From NCBI RefSeq assembly GCF_002007105.1, contig NZ_MVBC01000018.1:1-64000 (forward strand): a stretch of 64,000 nt of DNA, in the 5' to 3' direction. Position numbers and translations under genes: made by a program. How positions within the stretch are numbered: the first letter of the stretch is position 1; each line of letters opens with the position of its first letter. Shown here one piece after another: positions 14,417 through 23,022 of the stretch. The notes beneath the pieces were generated by a model. That model was not told the origin of the DNA. It saw only the letters and a list, made by a program, of their open reading frames with translations, and ran no database searches. The DNA comes from Hymenobacter sp. CRA2. GTDB lineage: Bacteria > Bacteroidota > Bacteroidia > Cytophagales > Hymenobacteraceae.

Positions 14417-15246
14417 AGTACCGGGACGGGCGCGGGCACGCGCAAAAAGTGGTCGATGGCCGCGATGGTGGCCTGCGGCGCACTCAGGTGCGGGCAGTGG
14501 CCGGAAGTATCCAGGATGACCAGCTCGCTGTGGGGCAGGTGCCGATGCATGTACTGGCCCACCGTCACGGGCGCGATGACGTCGTGGGAACACTGCAGGA
14601 TGAGCGTGGGCGTGGGCACGCCCGGCAGGTCGGCACGGTTGTCGGACAGGAAGGTGACGCGGGCAAAGTGCCGGGCAATGGCCGGATCGGTGCGGCAGAA
14701 GCTGTCGTTGAGCTCGGCCGCCAGCTCGGGCCGCTCGCGGTGGCCCATGATGACGGGCGTGATGTGCCCCGACCAGCCGAGGTAGTTGCTGTCGAGGGCT
14801 TCAAGCAGCTCGTCGATGTCGGCCCGCTCGAAGCCACCGACGTAGTCTCGGTCGTTGATGTAGCGCGGCGAAGGCCCTACCAGCACCAGCCGGGCAAACC
14901 GCGCCGGTTCGCGAATAGCAGCCAACACCCCGATCATGGCACTGACGGAATGCCCCACCAGCACCACGTCGTGCAGGGCGAGGGCGTGGAGCACCTCCAG
15001 CAAATCATCGGCGTGGGCGCTGAGCGAGCTGTAGCGCTCCGGGTCGTAGGCCGCCAGCTCGGAGCCGCCGGCCCCCACCAAATCCAGCAGCACCACGCGG
15101 TAGCGCGCCTCGAAGGCCGGGGCCACCAGGCGCCACATGCGCTGGTCGCAGCCGAAGCCGTGCACGAACACCATAGCCTGGCGGCCAGCTCCGGACACGG
15201 TCACGTTGTTGCGCTTCAGGACGGAGAGGCAAGCGGGGCTGCTCAT
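14413..15246 (-). CDS. rsbQ: RsbQ-like alpha/beta hydrolase, 277 aa
   Basis: The protein aligns along its length with Bacillus RsbQ as I remember it: FVHGFGCDQRMWRLVAPAFE, LDLVGAGGSELAAYDPERY, the nucleophile elbow VGHSVSAMIG, LVGPSPRYIND, LQCSHDVIAPVTVGQYMH and SGHCPH with the catalytic His. RsbQ and its plant relatives KAI2/D14 are hydrolases that act as small-molecule sensors; in Bacillus, RsbQ works with the PAS protein RsbP. Here the downstream coupled gene is a PAS histidine kinase rather than a PP2C phosphatase. The start at 15246 fits the family N-terminus. Confidence 0.88.
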   Translation of the reverse strand: MSSPACLSVLKRNNVTVSGAGRQAMVFVHGFGCDQRMWRLVAPAFEARYRVVLLDLVGAGGSELAAYDPERYSSLSAHADDLLEVLHALALHDVVLVGHSVSAMIGVLAAIREPARFARLVLVGPSPRYINDRDYVGGFERADIDELLEALDSNYLGWSGHITPVIMGHRERPELAAELNDSFCRTDPAIARHFARVTFLSDNRADLPGVPTPTLILQCSHDVIAPVTVGQYMHRHLPHSELVILDTSGHCPHLSAPQATIAAIDHFLRVPAPVPVL

Positions 15247-15611
15247 GGCTCGGGAGCTGGATTGTAGGCAGTGAAAGTGGCTGGTTCTGACGGGCCGCAA
15301 TGACTAAAGGTAGTGGTTATGGCCCGTTGATGATACTTTACTGCCGCCGGGTTTTCCCGAGGCCCCACGGTGGTCTGCTGGTTTCTCCGGCCCGCCCTAC
15401 TGCCCCACTCCTTGCAGCAGAGCCGGGGCCGGTTGCCGGTTTGCACAGGAAAAAACCGGGCATTCCCGTTCACCGGCCATGACATGTGCCTGAGCTACCA
15501 GGCTTTAGTTCGGCAGCCCTTTCGCCACCAGCTAAATGGGAGTTTAGCGCAGGCGCTCTGGCTCATTTATTGCGCCACTTCGTGTATCGTCAGCAAGTTC
15601 AATATCCTCGT
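15247..15611. other. Intergenic region without a visible gene
   Basis: This divergent region lies between the RsbQ-like gene and the large type IX cargo gene. Several short frames are open but none has protein-like composition or a plausible start. No repeat-family member is present. The promoters of both genes must lie here, but I cannot pin them down. Confidence 0.5.
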
Positions 15612-17873
15612 ATGCCGCATCAGCTTTACGCCTTTTTCCGATTCCTTTCTGTCATCATTGCGCTCTGTGCCAGCTTATCGGCGGTAGCACAGCGCCAGCC
15701 ACCCACCCGGCAATGGGACGTGGTCCTGAACCCCAGCAACATTAATCCCTTCAACGTCGGCGTCGTATTTGCAGGCTGCGTGGCGCTAAGTGACGGGAGC
15801 TACGTATTGGGGGCTTCCATCGACAACCCTAACCTGTTCGCCAACCGCAATTCCGATTTCTGGCTTGTCAAAGTCGACCGCACCGGCGCGGTGGTTTGGG
15901 ACCACTCCTACGGCGGCAACGGGGCCGATTGGATGGGAAGTTTGGTGGCGACGGCCGATGGGGGCTTTTTGCTCGGCGGAACTTCCCAGTCCGGTGTTTC
16001 CGGCGACCGAACGCAGCCCAACTCCGACCCGGCCCTGGCCACCTCCGATTACTGGATTATCAAGGTGGATAGCCACGGCCGTAAGCAGTGGGACCGGGCC
16101 TACGGCGGCCCGCGCGACGAAAGCCTCGCCTGCATCCTGCCCACGGCCGAGGGGGGATATTTGCTGGGCGGCAGTTCCCAAACCGGCGTTGCAGGCGACC
16201 GAACCCAGCCCAGCCGCGGCGACTACGATGCCTGGCTCGTCAAGATAGACGCTCAGGGCCGCTTTCAGTGGGACCGGGCCTACGGTGGCGCGGGCAAGGA
16301 CTACTTAAAGAAACTACTGGCTACGCCCGACGGCGGCTTGTTGCTTACCGGCAACTCGACTTCTGACGTATCCGGGGAAAAAAGTGAGCCAGGCCAAGGC
16401 CGCAACGATTACTGGGTAGTAAAGCTGGATCGGAACTACAACAAACAGTGGGACCGGACTTTGGGCGGCCGATTGGATGATGTGTCGGTGTCCGCGGTCA
16501 TCAGTACCGACAGCTGTTACGTGGTTGGGGGCCGTTCCTGGTCTGGCACTTCGTCTGACAAAACCCAAGACGGATTGGGCGATGCTGACCTTTGGCTGGT
16601 GAAGCTAAGCCCGACGGGCGTAAAGCTGTGGGACCGGACGTACGGCGGCCCCAACGCGGATAATTTTGGCAGTTTGCACACAACGCTCGACGGCGGTTTT
16701 ATGGTCAGCGGCGACATCAACCCGCGTTTGCCCGGCACGCCCCAGCCTCCGGACGTTGGTTTTCTTGATTACTGGCTGCTGAAGCTGGATGCGAACGGGC
16801 AGCAGCAGTGGGACCGTCGCTATGGCGGCAATGGGGCTGACACTGATGGGTTCAGTTGCGTAGGGCCCGATGGCAGCTATTTGCTCTACGGCACTTCCGC
16901 GCTGGGCACTGCTTCCGGCGACCATCAGGCGCCCCCCGGCGGCCGCTTTTCCATTGACGGCTGGTTGCTCAAGCTCATGCCTCCGGATCCGGCCGTCTAC
17001 ATCCAGGCCGATTCGTTGGTGTGCCTGAACGGACAGCTGCGGCTACAGGCGTTGTCCCAGCCTGCGGCAGCTACGTACCGGTGGAGCACGGGCGCCACCA
17101 CCTCTTCCATCCTCGTCGCGCAGCCAGGCACGTACAGCGTCACGGCCACTTTCGCCGATGGCCGCACCAGCACCGCACGGTGGCAGGTGCAGGCGCTGGC
17201 CGCCCAGCCGAGCATTGGAGGCGATACGCTGCTGTGCCCCGGCGCGCGCGGCCGGCTTACGGCCGTTGCGCCCGGCGCCCGCGCCTACCGCTGGAATACC
17301 GGTGCCACCACCGCCAGCATCGACGTCAGCCAGCCGGGCCTGTATTCCGTCACCGCGGTGTACAGCAGCGGCTGCCAGGTGACGCGGCAGCAGCGCGTGC
17401 GGGTGCGAGCCGTCAGTACGCTCTCGCCCTTCACCCTCGGCCCCGATACCATGCTCTGCCAAGGCACAACCCTGGTATTGCAGGCGCCGGCCGGCCCGGG
17501 TTACAGCTACCTGTGGTCGGATGGCTCGACGGGTGCCACCCTGCGGGTGACGCAGCCGGGCACCTACTCGGTCGGCGTGGCCACGGCGTGCGCGGCGGTA
17601 CAAGCCAGCCGCCAGGTCTTTTTCAGCCCTTGCCTGAACGTGCCCAACGTCATTACCCCCAACCACGACCGACAGAACGACTACTTTGTAGTTCAGGGCC
17701 TGAGCGGGGTTTGGCAGCTTGAAGTGTACAGCCGCTGGGGGCAGCTGGTATACCGCAGCAATGCCTACGCCAATGATTGGGGCGATGCGGCGGCTGCGGG
17801 CACCTACTACTACGTGCTGCGGCAGCCCGCCACCGGCACTCTGCACAAGGGCTGGGTGGAAGTGATTCGCTAG
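15612..17873 (+). CDS. Secreted repeat protein with type-B T9SS sorting tail, 753 aa
   Basis: ATG 15612 gives a signal peptide, LYAFFRFLSVIIALCASLSA, with cleavage after VAQ. Residues about 30-455 hold seven or so copies of a motif of about 60 residues (DGGYLLGGSSQTGVAGD, DYWVVKLD, QWDRTYGG), which probably form a beta-propeller. Three Ig-like/PKD-type modules follow, each with YRWSTGATT and QPGTYSVTA signatures. The last 80 residues (NVPNVITPNHDRQNDYFVVQ through GTYYYVLRQ) are the gliding-motility-associated type-B sorting domain (CHU_C). The product is therefore predicted to be secreted by the type IX system. Adhesin or surface roles are plausible, and no catalytic residues are seen. Confidence 0.9.
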   Translation: MPHQLYAFFRFLSVIIALCASLSAVAQRQPPTRQWDVVLNPSNINPFNVGVVFAGCVALSDGSYVLGASIDNPNLFANRNSDFWLVKVDRTGAVVWDHSYGGNGADWMGSLVATADGGFLLGGTSQSGVSGDRTQPNSDPALATSDYWIIKVDSHGRKQWDRAYGGPRDESLACILPTAEGGYLLGGSSQTGVAGDRTQPSRGDYDAWLVKIDAQGRFQWDRAYGGAGKDYLKKLLATPDGGLLLTGNSTSDVSGEKSEPGQGRNDYWVVKLDRNYNKQWDRTLGGRLDDVSVSAVISTDSCYVVGGRSWSGTSSDKTQDGLGDADLWLVKLSPTGVKLWDRTYGGPNADNFGSLHTTLDGGFMVSGDINPRLPGTPQPPDVGFLDYWLLKLDANGQQQWDRRYGGNGADTDGFSCVGPDGSYLLYGTSALGTASGDHQAPPGGRFSIDGWLLKLMPPDPAVYIQADSLVCLNGQLRLQALSQPAAATYRWSTGATTSSILVAQPGTYSVTATFADGRTSTARWQVQALAAQPSIGGDTLLCPGARGRLTAVAPGARAYRWNTGATTASIDVSQPGLYSVTAVYSSGCQVTRQQRVRVRAVSTLSPFTLGPDTMLCQGTTLVLQAPAGPGYSYLWSDGSTGATLRVTQPGTYSVGVATACAAVQASRQVFFSPCLNVPNVITPNHDRQNDYFVVQGLSGVWQLEVYSRWGQLVYRSNAYANDWGDAAAAGTYYYVLRQPATGTLHKGWVEVIR

Positions 17874-17978
17874 GGCCTGTGTGCCCGGGCGGCGTTGCTA
17901 TTGATCGGTTCCTGCTCCAGCCCGGCACTTGCTTGGTGCGTGGGTAGCTGACCTGAACACGGATACCAATTTGGGCTT

Positions 17979-18578
17979 TTAAGCCGACTCCTGCACTGCG
18001 GGGGCCGGCTTTGTTTTGGCCAGCTCGGCCAGCGGGGCGTACGTCAGCACATAGGCCGGGGGCACGTTCAGGAGCACGTGCTCCTGCTGCAGCGGCCGGA
18101 AAAACCGCTCGAACAGCTTTTGGTTGCGCAGCAAGTACTGAAACAGCACCAGCTGGCCGGCGGGCAGCAGCACCTCGCGGGTGTGCGCCAAGATGCGCCA
18201 GCCCTGCCGCCGCGGCAGCGACGAAAACGGCAGCCCGCAGACGACATAATCCACCTGCTCGATGCCCAGCGGCCGCAGGTACTCGGCGGTTTTGTCGGCC
18301 GAGCCGTGGACGATGTGCACGTTGGGCTGCCCGCTGTAACGCTCCTGCAGCAGCTTGCAGAAACGCCGGTTCACCTCGATCAGCACGATGTGGGTATCGG
18401 CGCGGCGGTGCTGCAGCAGGGCGTCGGTGAAGACGCCGGTGCCGGGCCCGTACTCCACGATGCAGCGGGCCCGGGCAAAATCAATGGGTGCTATAACCTG
18501 CTCCGTCAGCTCGCGCGAGCTGGGAATCATGGACCCCACCACGGCGGGGTTGCGGAAAAACTCACCGAGAAACGACAT
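17979..18578 (-). CDS. Class I SAM-dependent methyltransferase, phospholipid N-methyltransferase-like, 199 aa
   Basis: The protein starts MSFLGEFFRNPAVVGSMIPSS, typical of the small PmtA/KsgA-like methyltransferases of Bacteroidota. The SAM-binding motif I is IVEYGPGTGVFTDALL, the acidic residue after strand 2 is in VLIEVNRRF, and the post-II segment VDYVVCGLPFSSLP matches the NLPY-like catalytic loop of the rRNA adenine dimethylase-related group. Methylation of phosphatidylethanolamine is the usual annotation for this set; the substrate is not proven. It is a single gene convergent with the cargo protein. Confidence 0.8.
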   Translation of the reverse strand: MSFLGEFFRNPAVVGSMIPSSRELTEQVIAPIDFARARCIVEYGPGTGVFTDALLQHRRADTHIVLIEVNRRFCKLLQERYSGQPNVHIVHGSADKTAEYLRPLGIEQVDYVVCGLPFSSLPRRQGWRILAHTREVLLPAGQLVLFQYLLRNQKLFERFFRPLQQEHVLLNVPPAYVLTYAPLAELAKTKPAPAVQESA

Positions 18579-18905
18579 CGGAAATCAGGGTAAAACGGGT
18601 GGAACCAGCCTGCGGCAGCTGCGGGTAATACGGCACTTGGCCCCAACTGGTGCAGCCTTGCCAGCGCGCCGCTACAATGCCCAGGCCCTCAACGCATGGC
18701 GTAATCCCTCCTGCCGGTGCTGATCCTTCGCGGTGGTGCGCGGTCTTCTGCCGCGGCATGCCTGCGTACCTTTGCCGGGCTTATGCTTTGCTTTACTGCC
18801 CCCTTTTTCAAGCTTGCTCCCCCCTGAGTACTGGCCCGCTTGCCGTGCCTCGCACCTTTCTGCCGGAAGGGTGCGGCTTTTCTTTTGCCTTTACTCAGCT
18901 TCCGC
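18579..18905. other. Divergent intergenic region
   Basis: This separates the methyltransferase from the SulP gene. It contains a consensus promoter element at 18767-18774 but no credible gene or repeat-family member. Confidence 0.5.
18767..18774 (+). promoter_or_regulatory. Bacteroidota -7 element TACCTTTG
   Basis: TACCTTTG is an exact match to TAnnTTTG. It lies about 130 bp upstream of the SulP start, which would give a leader of about 125 nt. Confidence 0.5.
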
Positions 18906-20456
18906 ATGTTTGCCCTTCAACCCTACCTCGCGCAGTACAAACTCAACGTCAAGAACGAAGTATTGGCCGGCCTGACCACTGCTTTGGCGCTGGTGCCGGA
19001 GGTGGTGGCCTTTGCCCTGCTGGCTCACATCAGCCCGCTGGTGGGCATTGGCTCGGCCTTCGTCATCTGCCTTATCACCAGCATCTTCGGCGGGCGCCCG
19101 GGCATGATTTCCGGCGCGGCCGGTTCGGTAGCCGTCGTTATCGTGAGTCTGGTGGTGCAGCATGGGCCGGAATACCTGTTTGCCGCCGTGCTGCTGATGG
19201 GCCTGATTCAGATAGTCATCGGGCTGCTGCGCTTCGGCAAGTTTATCCGGCTGGTGCCGCAGCCGGTGGTTTACGGCTTCGTCAACGGCCTGGCCCTCAT
19301 CATCTTCATGGCCCAGCTGGAGCAGTTTAAGGTGCACGACGCGGCCGGCGCGGAGCATTGGCTCACGGGCGCCCCGCTCGGGCTGATGCTGTGCTTGGTG
19401 GCCCTGACCATGGCCATCGTGTACCTGCTGCCCAAGCTCACCAAGGCCGTGCCGGCGTCGCTGGTGGCCATCATCGTTACCTCCGCGCTGGTCATTCTGG
19501 GCGGGCTCGAAACGAAGGCCGTGGGCGACATTGCCTCCATCAAAGGCGGCCTGCCGCAGTGGCACCTGCCACAGGTGTCCTTGACGTGGGGCACGCTGGC
19601 GCTGGTGTTTCCCTACGCCCTCATCATGGCCCTGGTGGGCCTCACCGAAAGCCTGCTCACCCTTACGGTGGTGGATGAAATGACCGGTACCCGCGGCCGC
19701 GGCAACCAGGATTGCGTGGCGCAAGGCCTGGCCAACGTGGCCTCGGGCCTGACGGGCGGCATGGGCGGCTGCGCCATGATTGGGCAGACGATGGTCAACC
19801 TGGAGTCGCGGGGGCGCGGGCGCTTGTCGGGCGTGGTGGCCGCGGCGGCCCTGGCCCTGTTCGTGGTGGCGGGTTCCTCCCTCATCGAGCGGCTGCCGCT
19901 GGCGGCGCTGGTGGGCGTGATGTTTATGGTCGTCATCGGCACCTTTGAGTGGGCCAGCCTGCGCATCCTGCGCCGCATGCCGCTCACCGACGTGCTGGTG
20001 ATGGTGCTGGTGACTTTGGTCACGGCCGTGTCGCAGAACCTGGCGCTGGCCGTGCTGCTGGGCGTGGTGGTGTCGGCCCTGGCCTTTGCCTGGGAAAACG
20101 CCAAGCGCATCCGGGCCCGCAAGTACGTGGACGTGGCCGGCGTCAAGCACTACGAAATCTACGGGCCGCTCTTCTTCGGCTCGGCGCAGGCCTTCGGTGA
20201 GAAGTTCGACGTAGCCGCCGACCCGGCCGAGGTCATCGTTGACTTCCGCGAAAGCCGCGTGGCCGATATGTCGGGCCTCGACGCGCTGCACAAGCTCACG
20301 GAGCGTTACCAGCGCCTGGGCAAAACCCTGCGCCTGCGCCACCTCAGCCCCGATTGCCGCCAATTGCTGCGCAACGCCGGCGCGCTGGTCGAAGTGAACA
20401 TCGTGGACGACCCCGAGTACCGCGTAGCCACCGACGACGCGGGTCAGCTTAATTGA
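18906..20456 (+). CDS. SulP-family anion transporter with STAS domain, 516 aa
   Basis: Starting MFALQPYLAQYKLNVKNEVL, the protein has about 12 hydrophobic segments to residue 400 with the SLC26/SulP features TTALALVPEVVAFALLAHIS, GGRPGMISGAAGSVAVVI and the GGMGGCAMIGQTMVNLESRG loop. A C-terminal STAS domain (residues about 415-510) contains VIVDFRESRVADMSGLDAL. It is likely an inner-membrane proton- or sodium-coupled anion (sulfate, bicarbonate or other) transporter; the substrate is undetermined. The closest relatives of this GMISGA type are often annotated as sulfate permeases. An R-family repeat separates it from the convergent NCS1 gene. Confidence 0.9.
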   Translation: MFALQPYLAQYKLNVKNEVLAGLTTALALVPEVVAFALLAHISPLVGIGSAFVICLITSIFGGRPGMISGAAGSVAVVIVSLVVQHGPEYLFAAVLLMGLIQIVIGLLRFGKFIRLVPQPVVYGFVNGLALIIFMAQLEQFKVHDAAGAEHWLTGAPLGLMLCLVALTMAIVYLLPKLTKAVPASLVAIIVTSALVILGGLETKAVGDIASIKGGLPQWHLPQVSLTWGTLALVFPYALIMALVGLTESLLTLTVVDEMTGTRGRGNQDCVAQGLANVASGLTGGMGGCAMIGQTMVNLESRGRGRLSGVVAAAALALFVVAGSSLIERLPLAALVGVMFMVVIGTFEWASLRILRRMPLTDVLVMVLVTLVTAVSQNLALAVLLGVVVSALAFAWENAKRIRARKYVDVAGVKHYEIYGPLFFGSAQAFGEKFDVAADPAEVIVDFRESRVADMSGLDALHKLTERYQRLGKTLRLRHLSPDCRQLLRNAGALVEVNIVDDPEYRVATDDAGQLN

Positions 20457-20475
20457 AGCACAAGGAAAGCCGCTG

Positions 20476-20510
20476 AAACCAGCTCCTCTCCTCCGCTGAG
20501 GATGTCTGAC
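20476..20510. repeat. Degenerate left half of an R-family pair
   Basis: CCAGCTCCTCTCCTCCGCTG then AGGA keeps the outline of the R palindrome (AGCTCCCCTCCTCAGCTGAGG) with several changes. With the intact copy at 20566-20618 it would make a decayed doublet. Confidence 0.45.
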
Positions 20511-20565
20511 AGTTCCAGAACGTCCTGCTGAGCCCAAAACGACTTTTCAGACACAGCCTAATTCC

Positions 20566-20618
20566 AGCTTTTCAACCACCCCTAGCCCCTCCTCAGCTGA
20601 GGAGGGGAACTAGCTTCT
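20566..20618 (-). repeat. REP-like palindrome, family R
   Basis: TTTTCAACCACCCCTAGCCC leads into the intact 22-bp palindrome (half-site CCCCTCCTCAG) and GAACTAGCTTCTAG. It lies between the convergent SulP and NCS1 genes. Confidence 0.85.
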
Positions 20619-20659
20619 AGCTCTAGCCTTCCGCTTAATCAACTCTCCGGCCTCCCCCT

Positions 20660-22159
20660 TTACGCTGCACTTAGCGCGGCTGGGCGGCGCAGCAGCTGAC
20701 GCATGAGCACCAGATATAGGCCGCCTGACAGCAGAAAGCCCACAAACCAGGCGTAGCTGTATACGCCGGCCAGCCAGGGCCACACCGAGCCGGCCGGGAC
20801 GGCCCCCACGGCTTGCAGAAAGCCGGGCACGTTGGGCAGAATGCCGATAATCAGCGCCCACATGGCCCGCGGGTTGATGCCGTTGCGGTAAGCGTAGCGA
20901 CCTTCGTAGCGGTAGAGGTCGGGTAGGTCGAGCTGCTGGCGACGCAGCAGGTAATAGTCGGCTATCATGATGCCGCCGATGGGCCCGAGCAAGGCCGAAT
21001 AACCTACCAGCCACGTAAAAATGTAGCCCGAAGGATCGGCAATGAGCTTCCAGGGGAAGATCAGCAGGCCAATGACGCCGGTGATGTAGCCGCCGGTAGT
21101 GAAGCTGATTTTGCGAGGCGCGAGGTTGGCAAAGTCGTTGGCCGGGCTCACGATGTTGGCCGCAATGTTGGTGGCCAGCGTGCTCAGGGCCACGGCCAGC
21201 ATGGCCACGCTCACCAGCACCTTGCTTTCGAAGCGCCCGGCCAGCACCACCGGGTCCCAGATGGTTTGGCCGTAGATGACGAAGGTGGCCGAAGTGACGA
21301 CCACGCCCACAAAGGAGAACATCGTCATGGACGCGGGCAGGCCCAGGGCCTGGCCCAGCACTTGCGCCCGTTGGCTCACGGCGTAGCGGGTAAAGTCGGG
21401 GATGTTTAGCGAGAGCGTGGCCCAGAAGCCCACCATGCCCGTCAGGGCCGGGAAGAAGTACGCCCAGAACTCGGCCGACGAAGCAAATTTGGCCGGCTGC
21501 GCCAGAATCGGCCCCAGCCCGTGCCCGGCCGAAATGGCCCAGGCCAGCAAGGCCAGCGCCGCCACGGGCAGAAAAAACGCCTTGAACACCAGTAGCTTCT
21601 TGATGCTGTCGACGCCGAGGTACACCACGTACATATTCAGCGCCCAGAACAGCAGGAATACCAGCGCCGGCCCCGTAGCCAGCCCCCACGCGGCCGGAAA
21701 CACCGGCGGCAACGTGCCCAGGGCCGGCACCCAGAGCACCGCCATCTGGTAGAGGGCGTAGCCGCCGATCCACGTCTGAATGCCAAACCAGCCGCAGGCA
21801 ATGACGGCGCGCAGCAGCGCGGGCACATTGGCCCCGCGCACCCCAAAACTGGCGCGCGCAAACACCGGAAACGGAATGCCATACTTGGCGCCGGCGTGCC
21901 CGTTGAGCAGCATCGGCACCAGCACCACCGTGTTGCCGAGGAAGATGGTGAGCAGAGCCTGCCACCAGTTCATACCGCCTTCGATAAGTGAGGAGGCCAG
22001 CATGTAAGTGGGAATGCACAGGCTCATGCTCACCCACAGCGCGGCGTAATTCGCCGTGCTCCAGGTGCGGCCCGCGGCCGGAATGGGCGCCAGATCGTCG
22101 CTGATCAGCCCGCTGCTCACCGGCTCGGCCGTGGTGGGTTGGGTAATAGTCGGATTCAT
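20660..22159 (-). CDS. NCS1-family nucleobase/allantoin-type transporter, 499 aa
   Basis: About 12 membrane segments and the NCS1 signatures are visible: WVSMSLCIPTYMLASSLI, NWWQALLTIFLGNTVVLVPM, the GIPFPVFARASFGVRGANVP loop, and CGWFGIQTWIGG. The order and spacing match the allantoin/hydantoin permeases (PucI, Mhp1) that couple substrate uptake to Na+ or H+. The cytoplasmic C-terminal part includes a DYYLLRRQQLDLPDLYRY segment seen in these proteins. No purine or hydantoin catabolic genes are nearby, so the substrate cannot be refined. It is an inner-membrane protein encoded by a single gene. Confidence 0.9.
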   Translation of the reverse strand: MNPTITQPTTAEPVSSGLISDDLAPIPAAGRTWSTANYAALWVSMSLCIPTYMLASSLIEGGMNWWQALLTIFLGNTVVLVPMLLNGHAGAKYGIPFPVFARASFGVRGANVPALLRAVIACGWFGIQTWIGGYALYQMAVLWVPALGTLPPVFPAAWGLATGPALVFLLFWALNMYVVYLGVDSIKKLLVFKAFFLPVAALALLAWAISAGHGLGPILAQPAKFASSAEFWAYFFPALTGMVGFWATLSLNIPDFTRYAVSQRAQVLGQALGLPASMTMFSFVGVVVTSATFVIYGQTIWDPVVLAGRFESKVLVSVAMLAVALSTLATNIAANIVSPANDFANLAPRKISFTTGGYITGVIGLLIFPWKLIADPSGYIFTWLVGYSALLGPIGGIMIADYYLLRRQQLDLPDLYRYEGRYAYRNGINPRAMWALIIGILPNVPGFLQAVGAVPAGSVWPWLAGVYSYAWFVGFLLSGGLYLVLMRQLLRRPAALSAA

Positions 22160-22405
22160 GCGGGTGCGCTGCCAAGGGGTTTCACCTTAAATAAAGCACT
22201 TTCCGCATGTATTTAACAGCCAGCGGGTTCTTTGTTTCAGGGCCGCCTAATCCACTTTGTCTTGTGTTACGTAATTATTCCGTGGCCTGTGTGCTTTGCG
22301 CAGCTCCTTGGCTTGATAAGCAGGCACCGGCCACAACGACCTTTTTGCGCCGCGATTTTTTCACCCGCTGCCGTCGAATTACCGACGAGCTATATATTAG
22401 GGGTC

Positions 22406-22555
22406 ATGTCTACGTCTTCCACCCGCCGCCAACGCCCGCGGCGCATGTACACCGCCAAGTACCGCGCCCGCCCCAACACCAACCGCCTCTTGTGGGCGGT
22501 GGTAGCCCTGCTGGCGGTGGGGTTTGCCGTGCTGATTGGGCGCTGGGGCTGGTAG
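22406..22555 (+). CDS. Small single-span membrane protein, 49 aa
   Basis: ATG 22406 opens a 50-codon frame with a strongly basic N-terminus (STRRQRPRRMYTAKYRARP), a central hydrophobic helix (LLWAVVALLAVGFAVLIG) and a short RWGW end. An N-in, C-out single-pass inner-membrane protein is predicted from the positive-inside rule. An AT-rich box, TATATATTAGGGG, lies just upstream and may be its promoter. It shares no obvious motif with known toxins or assembly factors. It is short, so the coding call rests on composition and topology. Confidence 0.6.
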   Translation: MSTSSTRRQRPRRMYTAKYRARPNTNRLLWAVVALLAVGFAVLIGRWGW

Positions 22556-22577
22556 CGCAGCCGCCCAGGATGTGCAT

Positions 22578-22690
22578 AAACAAACGGCCCGCCTGGTCGT
22601 CTACCAAGCGGGCCGTTAAAAGGAGAGCTGCTGCCACATACAGTACCACACCTGACACTGTACGAGTTGCCGCATCTTGGCAGCAGCTTC
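22578..22690 (-). ncRNA. Structured small RNA, copy 2 (unrecognised family)
   Basis: On the minus strand a closing stem CUGCUGCCA / UGGCAGCAG (plus 22678-22686 and 22628-22636) encloses the invariant AGAUGCGGCAAC strand. An apical hairpin UACAGU / ACUGUA follows, with loop GUCAGGUGUGGU. The terminator AACGGCCCGC / GCGGGCCGTT at 22583-22617, followed by UUGUUU, ends the RNA. Compared with copy 1, both stems differ in sequence but still pair, while the internal strand and apical loop are unchanged apart from one base. It lies 420 bp upstream of the NCS1 gene on the same strand, with the oppositely oriented 49-aa gene between them. Confidence 0.8.
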
Positions 22691-22695
22691 AGTAG

Positions 22696-22762
22696 TCTTT
22701 AACGGGGCCGGAGCTGGGCAGGTGACGCGAAAACTACGGCTTTTGCCCTGCGCGATGCGCGG
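22696..22762 (-). promoter_or_regulatory. Promoter region of structured RNA copy 2
   Basis: The minus strand carries CCGCGCAT, then after 23 nt from its start CCGTAGTT (plus 22732-22739), GCG-CAC, and CGTTAAAGA (plus 22696-22704). The order and spacings are identical to copy 1 although the intervening bases differ. Confidence 0.65.
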
Positions 22763-23022
22763 ATTTTGCCCTCGGTATTTATACTCAACAGCTACGCGGT
22801 TCGCGTTTACGCTGCCGAAGCAGACCTGCCGATTAGCGCCGGGCAGCAGTTTACCCTAAATCAGGATATTCACCCGCTTGTCCCTGCACCTGCCTGGGCC
22901 CAACACCGCGTGTACCCGGGCAGCTAGAGTGGGCGATACGCCGTACTCCGGCTACGAGCTGTCGTTCCACGTGAATTACCTGCCTGAGCAGTGGGGCCCA
23001 CTGAATTAGCAGCCGGCTGATC
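22763..23022. other. Intergenic stretch with no supported gene
   Basis: A plus-strand frame is open from 22727 to 22927 and reads somewhat protein-like near its end (YAVRVYAAEADLPISAGQQF), but it lacks a good start codon and overlaps the conserved RNA promoter. It may be a gene remnant. Nothing else is recognised. Confidence 0.4.

Noticed and set aside
11313-22690. Known housekeeping RNAs (SRP RNA, 6S, tmRNA, RNase P) for the two structured RNAs
   Set aside because: Neither the GGAA-type SRP domain, a 6S bulge, a tRNA-like end nor RNase P core elements are visible, and two diverged copies would be unusual.
22727-22927. Plus-strand open frame upstream of the RNA copy 2
   Set aside because: It has no acceptable start codon and overlaps the conserved RNA promoter; at best a remnant.
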